A stretch of 64,000 nt of DNA from positions 7,254,001 to 7,318,000 of the forward strand of contig BSYQ01000003.1 of NCBI GenBank assembly GCA_030272585.1, given 5' to 3'. Shown piece after piece: positions 55,064 to 64,000 of the stretch (position 1 is the first letter of the stretch; each line of letters opens with the position of its first letter). Source of the stretch: Bryopsis sp. KO-2023 (lineage: Eukaryota; Chlorophyta; Ulvophyceae; Bryopsidales; Bryopsidaceae). The position numbers and the translations under genes are program-made. Under the pieces are notes generated by a model that was given only the letters and a program-made list of their open reading frames with translations, searched no databases and had not been told where the DNA came from.

Positions 55064-58000
55064 GTATGTTAGGTAAACTCGCAGGGTGTGAAGTTAAGGG
55101 GAAGCCTGCGAGTTCGAGGAATTCTAGGAATTCGAGGGATTTTTCGTTGGAAGAAACGTCCAAGGAACCGACTAGACCTGATAACCAAGATAACCTAGAA
55201 GTCCATTCATTTGATGGGACAGATTTAGACATGACTAAGTTCGGATTTCTAGCAGTGGCTGAAACTGATAACCGAACTAGACAACTGATTACTGTGAAAG
55301 GGGAAATCTCAGGTTTTGCAGCTGAGATATTAATAGACTGTGGAGCAACTGATTGCTTTTTGGCTCGGAAATTTTGCGAGAAAAATAAGCTGGAATTAGA
55401 AGCACAAGAAGAAAAAGTTAGCCTGGCTGGGGGAAGTACCTTAGAATCTAAAGGGAAGATCAGGGCTACTCTCAGATTTGGAGATTTTGCTAGTAGGGAG
55501 ATTTTTCATGAAATGTCTCTTGCTAAGTATGATGCTATATTGGGAAAAACTTGGCTGGCTAAGCATAATCCCCGGGTTGATTTTCGAGCGAATGAGGTAG
55601 TGGTTTCAGACGGGCTGAAAGAACATTTGATTCCTCCGGCAAACCCCGGAGAGGAGGAAGAGGAACAGTGTGTGCTGATGGTGTTTGAAACATGTTTGAA
55701 CAGAACTGACTCTGAACAAAATGTTTCCAGACAAGCTGAACTTACAGCAGAAATCAGACAGGAATTTCCTAACACTTTTGTGAAAGAATTACCCAGTGAG
55801 ATACCCCCTTCCAGAGGTATCGAACACACGATCCAGTTGGAACCAGGCACGGTTCCACAAAGTAAAGCACCTTATCGACTAGGCATCAAGGAAATGGCAG
55901 AACTGAAAACTCAGATTGCAGACATGTCGGGAAAAGGGTTTATTCGACCGAGTAGATCACCTTGGGGAGCACCGGTAATTTTTGTACCGAAGAAGAACGG
56001 GAAACTACGCATGTGTGTAGATTATCGGGCATTGAATAAGGTGACGGTGAAAAACGCTTATCCGATTCCGAGGATAGATGAACTGATAGATCAGCTTCAT
56101 GGCGCAAAATACTTCTCGAAAATAGATTTGTGTTCGGGATACTATCAAGTCAGGATGGCGAAAAAGGATTGGGCGAAAACTGCTTTTCGAACTAGATATG
56201 GATCTTACGAATACACAGTTATGCCAATGGGTTTGACAAATGCACCAGCAACTTTTATGAATGTGATGAACGATGTTTTTCGACCACATCTGGATAAGTT
56301 TGTTATAGTTTATCTCGATGATATCTTAGTTTACAGTCGGAACTGGGAAGAGCACAAGGAACATCTTAGACAAGTGTTTCAGCTACTCGAAAAACACAAA
56401 CTTTACGTTTCACCGGACAAATGTGATTTGGGGATGACAGAAGTCGAATTTTTGGGACACATAGTCGGAAGAGAGGGACTCTCCGTGGTACCTAAGAAAG
56501 TTTTAGCCATTAAGGAGTGGGCACAACCTCAGACAGTTCGGGATATTAGGTCGTTTTTGGGTTTAGCGAATTATTATCGGAAATTTATTAAGGGATACTC
56601 TGGGATTGCAACGCCGTTACATGAACTAACAAGGAAGGAAGTTAAATGGCAGTGGACTGAAAGTCAGGAGAAAGCGTTTCAGACGCTAAAGAAGAGCATG
56701 CAGGAGGCACCTGTGTTAATAATTCCAGATCTGGAGTTGAGTTTTGAAGTAACTACAGACGCATCGGATTTTGCTATTGGAGGAGTTCTGACGCAAGATC
56801 AAGGTCAGGGGCAACAACCAGCCGCGTTTGAAAGTCGGAAATTAAATTCAGCTGAGAGGAATTATCCGACACACGAAAAAGAACTGTATGCGATAGTCTA
56901 TTGTTTGAAAACTTGGCGACATTATTTGGGGGCGAGGAAATTTGTGGTTCACACGGACCACGCTCCGCTGAAATATATTCAGACGCAGCCTAAATTATCC
57001 AGTAGACAGGCTAGGTGGATGGAAACTTTACAGGAATTTGATTTTGAGATTAAATACAAACCTGGAAAAGAAAATACAGTTGCAGATGCATTAAGTCGAA
57101 GGTCGGAAATGGAATTAAACGCTGTGGCAAAAGTCCGAGCAGGCGTAGTATTTCAGGATCAGGTTAGACTTGCGTATCAAGGGGATGAACATTGCAGAGA
57201 AGTTATAGCTAATTGGGAAGCTGGTGAAAAAGATCCGCGTTATAGGTGGGATGGCACAAAATTGTGGTATAGTCTGAAAGACAAATGGTTTTGGTATATT
57301 CCAAAGGACAAAGAAATTAGACAAACAGTGTTGGCTGAATGTCACGATCAGGCTGGACATTTTGGGAGACACAAGACTGTCGCAAATGTTCGAAAAAGAT
57401 ATTATTGGCCTAGATGCACTGAGGATGTCGAACGATATGTTAGGACTTGTGTTGGTTGTCAGAAAAACAAGTCTAGCACTCAAAAACCATTGGGGTTATA
57501 TCAGCCGATTCCAGTTCCAGACGAACGCTGGAAAGAAGTTTGTTTAGATTTTGTGGGACCTTTACCTATGACACAAAAGGGTCATGATTATTTAGTGGTT
57601 ATGGTCGACCGTTTTAGTCGAATGATCCACTTGGTAGCCACCACTACTGCAGTTACAGCTAGTGGGGTAGCTGAAATTTTCTTTGATACAATTTTCAGAC
57701 ATCATGGGTTGCCAGAGGCTATTATTTCCGATCGAGATACTCGTTTTACAGGCCAGTTTTGGCGAAAACTGTGGGAATTAGCGGGAACTCGTTTAGCCAT
57801 GTCATCGGGATATCACCCTGAAACTGATGGAATGACTGAAAGGGCAAATCGAGTAGTCGGAGACATGTTGCGAATTTATATTTCGACCATAGGGGGTGAT
57901 TGGGACACTAAATTAGTGGCGGCTGAGTTTGCTTATAACTCATCCGTTCACTCATCAACAGGTTTTACACCTTTTTATTTGGTTTATGGGCAACATCCCA

Positions 58001-58605
58001 GATCCCCTCAGGATTTGTTAGACTCAGGTCCAGTTTCAGATGAATGGTGGACAGTTTGGGCTAAAAGTTTACAGCTGGCTCGGAAAGCGATTTTGAAAAG
58101 CCAACAGCGACAGAGGGCTGTCGCAAACCGAGGGCGGAGGGATGCAAGTTTTGCATTAAATCAGTATGTCTTTTTATCGACAGCTGATTTACCTTTACCG
58201 CCAATGATGGGCCGGAAGTTGGTATCTAAGTTTTGTGGACCTTTTAGAATTATTGATATTGTGACATCAGTAACTTACAGGTTGGAACTTCCTAATCACT
58301 GGAAAATACATGATGTTTTTCATGTTTCCAAGCTAAAAGCATTTGAAGATGGATCAGAAGAGTTTCCAGCCAGGGCTATTTCTCCACCTCCAGATCCAGT
58401 GGTGTTGGAAGGAGTCGAGGAATATATCGTCGAAAAGATCAAGACACATCGAACCAAACGGCGGAAAAAGAAGAATGTGACAGAGTACTTGGTTTCCTGG
58501 GAAGGATACGGATCGGAAGAGGACCAGTGGCTCCCGTCACATCACTTGGGTAATGCGCAGCAAGTGCTGCAGGAGTATTTACGTCAAAAATCTTCCATGG
58601 ACTAG
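55060..58605 (+). CDS. pol: Pol polyprotein of the chromovirus
   Basis: About 1180 residues. Domains in order: aspartic protease ([15 protein letters not shown]), reverse transcriptase ([39 protein letters not shown]), RNase H ([16 protein letters not shown]), integrase with an HHCC zinc-binding region ([17 protein letters not shown] ... CVGCQ) and a DDE core ([20 protein letters not shown]), and a C-terminal chromodomain ([15 protein letters not shown] ... [18 protein letters not shown]). Chromodomains steer integration to particular chromatin. The same frame is found up to the window end in the second copy. Confidence 0.93.
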   Translation: MSMLGKLAGCEVKGKPASSRNSRNSRDFSLEETSKEPTRPDNQDNLEVHSFDGTDLDMTKFGFLAVAETDNRTRQLITVKGEISGFAAEILIDCGATDCFLARKFCEKNKLELEAQEEKVSLAGGSTLESKGKIRATLRFGDFASREIFHEMSLAKYDAILGKTWLAKHNPRVDFRANEVVVSDGLKEHLIPPANPGEEEEEQCVLMVFETCLNRTDSEQNVSRQAELTAEIRQEFPNTFVKELPSEIPPSRGIEHTIQLEPGTVPQSKAPYRLGIKEMAELKTQIADMSGKGFIRPSRSPWGAPVIFVPKKNGKLRMCVDYRALNKVTVKNAYPIPRIDELIDQLHGAKYFSKIDLCSGYYQVRMAKKDWAKTAFRTRYGSYEYTVMPMGLTNAPATFMNVMNDVFRPHLDKFVIVYLDDILVYSRNWEEHKEHLRQVFQLLEKHKLYVSPDKCDLGMTEVEFLGHIVGREGLSVVPKKVLAIKEWAQPQTVRDIRSFLGLANYYRKFIKGYSGIATPLHELTRKEVKWQWTESQEKAFQTLKKSMQEAPVLIIPDLELSFEVTTDASDFAIGGVLTQDQGQGQQPAAFESRKLNSAERNYPTHEKELYAIVYCLKTWRHYLGARKFVVHTDHAPLKYIQTQPKLSSRQARWMETLQEFDFEIKYKPGKENTVADALSRRSEMELNAVAKVRAGVVFQDQVRLAYQGDEHCREVIANWEAGEKDPRYRWDGTKLWYSLKDKWFWYIPKDKEIRQTVLAECHDQAGHFGRHKTVANVRKRYYWPRCTEDVERYVRTCVGCQKNKSSTQKPLGLYQPIPVPDERWKEVCLDFVGPLPMTQKGHDYLVVMVDRFSRMIHLVATTTAVTASGVAEIFFDTIFRHHGLPEAIISDRDTRFTGQFWRKLWELAGTRLAMSSGYHPETDGMTERANRVVGDMLRIYISTIGGDWDTKLVAAEFAYNSSVHSSTGFTPFYLVYGQHPRSPQDLLDSGPVSDEWWTVWAKSLQLARKAILKSQQRQRAVANRGRRDASFALNQYVFLSTADLPLPPMMGRKLVSKFCGPFRIIDIVTSVTYRLELPNHWKIHDVFHVSKLKAFEDGSEEFPARAISPPPDPVVLEGVEEYIVEKIKTHRTKRRKKKNVTEYLVSWEGYGSEEDQWLPSHHLGNAQQVLQEYLRQKSSMD

Positions 58606-58699
58606 CTCCTGTTTTCCTGAGTTCGGGTTGAGTGTGTGCGAGTGCGAGTGTGTGCGAGAGACAGTTTGGAGTTCGAAAAAGAAAAAGAAAGCAGACAAC

Positions 58700-59719
58700 A
58701 TGGTTGAGTTTGGTGGAGGAGTCAAAGCACTGTTGGAGGAGATTAAAAAGAATGCTGGAGCGATCGAGGGAGTGTCGGAAAGGATCAACAAAATGCTGGA
58801 GGAGTACCTGAAGGAAGGAACCAGACTGGAAAGAATCCAAGAAAGAGATGAGCAGGAGGCCCTGGAAAAAATGGCAAAGCTGGAGGAGGAAAAAGAACAA
58901 CTCAAGCAAAAGATCGGCGAGCTGGAAGAAGAAGGGGGATTTCAGGCGGAAAGAGATAGCTGGGAGGCTGAACGCACTCGGTTGCTCGACGACCGGGCGA
59001 AATATTTGGCGGAAAATGAGGACCTCAGCGTAAAATTGGCGATGGCGGAAACTTCAGCGGACGCGGCGAAAAGAGAGGCGGAAAAGCTGCTGATGGAGGG
59101 GGCAGATGAGGAAATGCGCCACAAGCTCGACGGGGTCGAAGACAAGCTGCGGGAAGAGCAAATGCGGAACCAACAGCTCAAGGGCCAGGTAGACTTGTTG
59201 AAGAGTATGGTGGAGTCCATGTCGGGAAAACCAAGCGGAGAAGTGAAGCACGAAGAGGGGGAAAAACACACTTGCGTGTTTTGTCGCACCCCAAGCAGCA
59301 ACTGTCAGCCGACCGGAGAAGACTGCCAACGGCACTGGGTGTGCTCGAATATCGGGTGTCGGGATCGGGTGTGGCTGAGTATCAGTCTGGAAGTCGATGA
59401 GGAAAAACGAGACTGGCGGAGAATGTGGGTACCAGCTGAAACAGGGCCACCAATGGTGCTACACTCGGAAACCTGCAAACTCTGCGCCTTGGGTTTCAAG
59501 TTGGGGTCGGATTATACTCGGGGAGTGTATTTAAAGGCCAAGCGGACCGTGGGCCCCCTGAGAAAATTCGAGGCAGCCGAAGACGATGCAGAACCAACGG
59601 ACTACGATGGGGATTGGGTCGTCAATGAGCCAGGCGGAGACAGTGGACCAGAAGGAAAGAAAAGGAAACCTCCTGGAAGTTCAGGGGGATCCAGAAATGT
59701 GAAACTCAGAAAAGCCTGA
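58700..59719 (+). CDS. Extra ORF downstream of pol (coiled coil plus Cys/His cluster)
   Basis: 339 residues starting MVEFGGGVKALLEEIKKN. Residues about 1-190 form a long coiled coil rich in Glu, Lys and Leu. Then a Cys/His cluster: CVFCRTPSSNC, DCQRHWVCSNIGC and later CKLCALGF, suggesting metal binding. The tail is acidic then basic (GKKRKPPGSSGG), like a nuclear localisation signal. It lies between pol and the polypurine tract on the same strand. I know no such gene in standard chromoviruses; its place recalls env, but no signal peptide or membrane segment is seen, so it is not an envelope. Confidence 0.6.
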   Translation: MVEFGGGVKALLEEIKKNAGAIEGVSERINKMLEEYLKEGTRLERIQERDEQEALEKMAKLEEEKEQLKQKIGELEEEGGFQAERDSWEAERTRLLDDRAKYLAENEDLSVKLAMAETSADAAKREAEKLLMEGADEEMRHKLDGVEDKLREEQMRNQQLKGQVDLLKSMVESMSGKPSGEVKHEEGEKHTCVFCRTPSSNCQPTGEDCQRHWVCSNIGCRDRVWLSISLEVDEEKRDWRRMWVPAETGPPMVLHSETCKLCALGFKLGSDYTRGVYLKAKRTVGPLRKFEAAEDDAEPTDYDGDWVVNEPGGDSGPEGKKRKPPGSSGGSRNVKLRKA

Positions 59720-60215
59720 GTTGAATATAAAAAAAAAAAAATATAGGATCAAGAGTGGAATATGATTTTCTGTTGGTAATTGGGTGTTTGAATTTTATTT
59801 TGTTTTTGGAAGAAAAAGGAAAAGAACAGTGAATGGATCAAGTGAGGGTAGAGGGAATTTCTGGAAAACAATTAACATACTGAGTGTGTAGAAACACTTG
59901 TGAGAATTACAGTTTGACTAGAGCTGAGACTGTGTGATTTCCAGTGTGGGCTGTGAAGTCTATTGAACAGGGTTGGGTTTATGTGTGAACGGGCTGGGAT
60001 GGGATGTCACAGCGGCAGAAGTAACCATAAGCAGAAACCAACATTCAGCTCAAGTCGCAATCGGGAAGTTGTTACGGAAAACGTCGGAGAATATTGCTTA
60101 CAGCTATATCAGAGGTATTCTCAGAATAAGCGAGTTAAGTCACTTGGCAGTTCTGGTGAAGTCGTGCAATACGAACTTAGTGTACAGAACATCGCTGGGT
60201 CAGCGATCTCTCTCT

Positions 60216-60228
60216 AAGGGGGGAGGAG
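60216..60228 (+). other. Polypurine tract
   Basis: AAGGGGGGAGGAG directly abuts the right LTR; classic plus-strand primer. Confidence 0.8.
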
Positions 60229-60712
60229 TGAAACGGCTGACTTAGTAGGCGAAGATCTAGGCGGAAAACAGAGGTTACAGTCTGAGAGTTCCAGGTAGTC
60301 GCGGACTGACTGGAATGGGGTAGTTACGTGATGCTCAATGAGAGGCTGAAACGTAGTGAAAAGAGTTCGAACCAGGTTCAGTATATTCAGTGTCAGGTCT
60401 CAGATGGCTGAGAGTTTGGGTAGAGAGTCGGGAGTCAGACTGGAAGGAGCTTCAGTCTGGGTCCTTAGTCTAGAGGTTATCAAGGGTTATAAAGGGTTAG
60501 TCGGAGCTCTGGCTAGAAGGGCTGAGCTGAGAAATGATAGAGACGTTTTGGGGAGAGCTAGATGATAGCTAGTATTTGTAAGGTTAGGAGATGGGCTGGG
60601 AGTTTCTAGAAGCTCTGGGCTGAGAGTATAAAAGGCTGGGGATCGTTGTAAAGAACAAGCTTGTTGAAATAAGATTCAGTTGTATACTCTCGTGTCTCAG
60701 ACCTTTCTTACA
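60229..60712 (+). repeat. Shared middle LTR
   Basis: Serves as right LTR of the first copy and left LTR of the second; appears identical to 52568-53051. Confidence 0.85.
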
Positions 60713-63700
60713 GAACTTCTGGTCGTCTCCCAACGTGTGTGAAGAACGGTTTAAGTGGCGGCTGGAAGTATTCAGCCTCAGGAAACAAATCCGTTTCACT
60801 GGTTTCGGAGCGAGTTTCTATGCCTATAATCAGAGAAGAAGAATACTGGTTTGGCGAAGAAGGAGATCCTAGGTTACTGCTTGTAGACCTCTGGCTGGAA
60901 GAGAACCCGTTGGAAGTTCTGCACATAGGCGAAGACAATAGTGATACTGAAAGCACAGGATCAAGCGAATCGAGAACTGAGACAGAGGCGACAGTTGATC
61001 TTCCGCTTACCCCTGAAACCCCAACTCAGGAGGAACCCCAACATCAGTGAGTTTTGTTGTCTATGGACCCTTGGCTGGCTCACCTTCTCGATCTTTATTA
61101 CAGAGTAGAGTGGCAGTATCCCGACGAGGAGCTGGGATTACCGATTGTGCGGAGGGAAGCTAGGAGGAACGAGGTTCAGTTGAACTACGAAGAACTCGAC
61201 CTACTCTGCTTTCTGAAAGAGCTGGAAGAACAGGCTGACAAGGAGAATCAGCCAACCCCAACTACCGAGTCACCTCTCGACTTTCCCACTACATCAAGGT
61301 TTTACCGCTACGACGAGGAGGAACGGAACTCCTTGGCCCTGACATCGCTTTTTCACCAATGAAAGAGGAGAGGATCCACGAACTAAACGACACCTACCAA
61401 GTAAAGTGGACGCTCGCGCAGCCAGGAGTACATAACGTACGGGGGCACGAGCAAGAGCCGGTCGTAAACTCAGAGGGTCTGGAAATCCCAACTATCAGAC
61501 CTCTGGGTTTGTTTGGCGACAAGTTTCTGCAGCTGACCCAAGAGGAGCGGCAGATTGTCAGGACGTGCACCGGAGATCCAGAGAGGAAGAGGGTTCCAGA
61601 CACCCTCGTAAATCAGGAAGGAGAGTCAGTGGAGCTCCTTGATCGGAAAAGGCAGTCGAAGAAAGTTAGGGTATCCGAATTTACCTATCCGCGGAATACC
61701 CTAACCGAGGATTTTTGAGGCTGAGATGGAGCAACAGGTGGCTGAGTTGAGGGCGGCGTATGAGGAGGTAATGGGAAGGTTGAACCGAGTGCAAGGCGTG
61801 GTCGAAGAAGTACCGGGAATGCTGAGCACGGCGGTCAATGAGGCTGTGGGAAGCTCCATTTTGGAGCAACTAACCGACAAAGTGGGAACAGCAATCGGGG
61901 CGGCAACTGCAGCACAGGCTGGAACGGCGGCTGGAAGTGGTGGTCGAGGTAATGACCTGAGAAGCAAGCCAGCCCGACCTGATCTGTGGGGAGGCAGGCA
62001 GAATGACCCTCCTATCCAGGACTGGTTGTTCAGCCTCCGAGTGCATTTTGACGCCACCCACGTCGAAGATGGAGTCTCGAAACTCCGCCTGGCAGGATCT
62101 CTACTGAGAGGGCCAGCCGCGACATGGTGGAGGACAAGAGTGGAGGAGTCGGAGACTGATGGAGGCCGACCTTTGCCGACGTATGAGGACTTCTGTGAGG
62201 AGCTGAAAAACCAGTTCGGAGAACCACATTTTTTGCGCCGCACACGGACAGAATGGGCGAATTTACGCCAAGGCGGAATGTCTGTGCGGGAATACACGCA
62301 TCGCTTTAGGCAGCTGATGTTGTATATTTCCGACGCATCGGAGGGCGAAAAAATACACAGGTTCGTCGATGGTTTGCGAGGGAGGGTTGGTATCGAGACC
62401 GACCTCCAAAACCCCAAGACCTTGGATGAAGCTATTCGAGTGGCGGAAAGGTGGGGAGGAGCTCAATCTGGGAGTTCGATCTTGAATCGAGATCGCGGCG
62501 GCGGCGGCGGCAGCAGCGGCGGCGGCGGAAATCGCAGATCGGATCACATGGAATTGGACTACGTCGGAAGAAGGCGACAACAGAGACAGCAGAAACAGCG
62601 AGGTGATAAAGAGAGAGAAAGAAATAAGCCAGTCTGGAAGAAAGAAAAAGCAGACGGAGAGGTGAAGTGTTACAAGTGTGGGCGTCGAGGGCATTACGCT
62701 CGAGACTGCCCCTCGCGAAAATGAGTATGTTAGGTAAACTCGCAGGGTGTGAAGTTAAGGGGAAGCCTGCGAGTTCGAGGAATTCTAGGAATTCGAGGGA
62801 TTTTTCGTTGGAAGAAACGTCCAAGGAACCGACTAGACCTGATAACCAAGATAACCTAGAAGTCCATTCATTTGATGGGACAGATTTAGACATGACTAAG
62901 TTCGGATTTCTAGCAGTGGCTGAAACTGATAACCGAACTAGACAACTGATTACTGTGAAAGGGGAAATCTCAGGTTTTGCAGCTGAGATATTAATAGACT
63001 GTGGAGCAACTGATTGCTTTTTGGCTCGGAAATTTTGCGAGAAAAATAAGCTGGAATTAGAAGCACAAGAAGAAAAAGTTAGCCTGGCTGGGGGAAGTAC
63101 CTTAGAATCTAAAGGGAAGATCAGGGCTACTCTCAGATTTGGAGATTTTGCTAGTAGGGAGATTTTTCATGAAATGTCTCTTGCTAAGTATGATGCTATA
63201 TTGGGAAAAACTTGGCTGGCTAAGCATAATCCCCGGGTTGATTTTCGAGCGAATGAGGTAGTGGTTTCAGACGGGCTGAAAGAACATTTGATTCCTCCGG
63301 CAAACCCCGGAGAGGAGGAAGAGGAACAGTGTGTGCTGATGGTGTTTGAAACATGTTTGAACAGAACTGACTCTGAACAAAATGTTTCCAGACAAGCTGA
63401 ACTTACAGCAGAAATCAGACAGGAATTTCCTAACACTTTTGTGAAAGAATTACCCAGTGAGATACCCCCTTCCAGAGGTATCGAACACACGATCCAGTTG
63501 GAACCAGGCACGGTTCCACAAAGTAAAGCACCTTATCGACTAGGCATCAAGGAAATGGCAGAACTGAAAACTCAGATTGCAGACATGTCGGGAAAAGGGT
63601 TTATTCGACCGAGTAGATCACCTTGGGGAGCACCGGTAATTTTTGTACCGAAGAAGAACGGGAAACTACGCATGTGTGTAGATTATCGGGCATTGAATAA

Positions 63701-64000
63701 GGTGACGGTGAAAAACGCTTATCCGATTCCGAGGATAGATGAACTGATAGATCAGCTTCATGGCGCAAAATACTTCTCGAAAATAGATTTGTGTTCGGGA
63801 TACTATCAAGTCAGGATGGCGAAAAAGGATTGGGCGAAAACTGCTTTTCGAACTAGATATGGATCTTACGAATACACAGTTATGCCAATGGGTTTGACAA
63901 ATGCACCAGCAACTTTTATGAATGTGATGAACGATGTTTTTCGACCACATCTGGATAAGTTTGTTATAGTTTATCTCGATGATATCTTAGTTTACAGTCG
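60229..64000 (+). mobile_element. Second chromovirus copy, cut by the window end
   Basis: Repeats the first copy with a constant offset of 7661 bp: LTR, small ORFs (60820-61718), gag (61726-62724) and pol from 62721 to beyond 64000 within the reverse transcriptase. Every translated segment compared looks the same as in the first copy. The missing remainder is simply outside the window. Confidence 0.9.

Larger units (their letters stand above)
52568..60712 (+). mobile_element. Chromovirus (Ty3/gypsy, chromodomain) retrotransposon, looks whole
   Basis: About 8.1 kb from LTR to LTR. LTRs are about 484 bp (TGAAACGGCTG ... TTTCTTACA). Internal order on the + strand: three small ORFs, gag with zinc knuckle, pol (protease, reverse transcriptase, RNase H, integrase, chromodomain), and an extra ORF after pol. 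The order RT-RH-INT and the terminal chromodomain place it in the chromovirus branch of Metaviridae. All parts look open, and its two LTRs appear identical by eye, so it is very young. A second copy begins at its right LTR. Confidence 0.92.

Noticed and set aside
54040-55232. Long minus-strand frames opposite gag
   Set aside because: They are shadows of the gag and pol codon pattern and recur only because the element is duplicated.
58700-59719. Envelope gene
   Set aside because: No signal peptide, membrane segment or cleavage site; the protein is a coiled coil with a Cys/His cluster.

Overview
The window is nuclear DNA of a photosynthetic eukaryote, most likely a green-lineage alga (inference). 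It holds intron-rich genes with GT-AG introns. TIC110 has a Ser/Ala/Arg-rich chloroplast transit peptide with no leading signal peptide and no N-terminal Phe motif, which points to a primary green-type plastid. The pyruvate dehydrogenase E1-alpha is the mitochondrial type. Introns and spacers are full of homopolymers, often a poly-C run joined to poly-A or its complement.

Layout. 1-2693: 3' part of an unrecognised + strand gene. 2957-3872: decayed pogo-like DNA transposon with perfect terminal inverted repeats. 4985-7667: compact gag-only LTR retrotransposon with identical LTRs, its right LTR split by a 729-bp TIR element. 8279-10683: small membrane ORF and a gene ending in a U-box. 12407-25350: conserved genes, mostly on the minus strand: APC8/CDC23, phosphatidylglycerophosphate synthase (PGS1), a membrane-anchored dual-specificity phosphatase, an M20 peptidase on +, and a coiled-coil protein. 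27117-30003: armadillo-repeat gene (+). 30927-34123: gene-free, strongly purine-biased DNA. 35035-39523: ARL16-type small GTPase and mitochondrial PDH E1-alpha (both -). 40455-47510: complete 16-exon TIC110 (+). 47511-52567: poorly resolved region with a possible minus-strand gene, GGCC-rich repeats and an inverted-repeat cluster enclosing a tRNA-like minihelix. 52568-64000: chromodomain-bearing Ty3/gypsy element followed head-to-tail by a second copy that shares the middle LTR and runs off the window.

How the genes relate. The host genes are mostly housekeeping: cell-cycle ubiquitination (APC8, U-box), mitochondrial phospholipid synthesis (PGS1, perhaps with the neighbouring phosphatase), mitochondrial carbon entry (PDH E1-alpha) and plastid protein import (TIC110). 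Several pairs are divergent and may share promoters: phosphatase/M20 peptidase (99 bp apart), coiled-coil/armadillo, and PDH E1-alpha/TIC110.

Gene models were built by eye from exon phase and family similarity. APC8, PDH E1-alpha, TIC110, the armadillo gene, the M20 peptidase and the coiled-coil gene keep phase across every junction. PGS1, the phosphatase and ARL16 each have one or two unresolved junctions.
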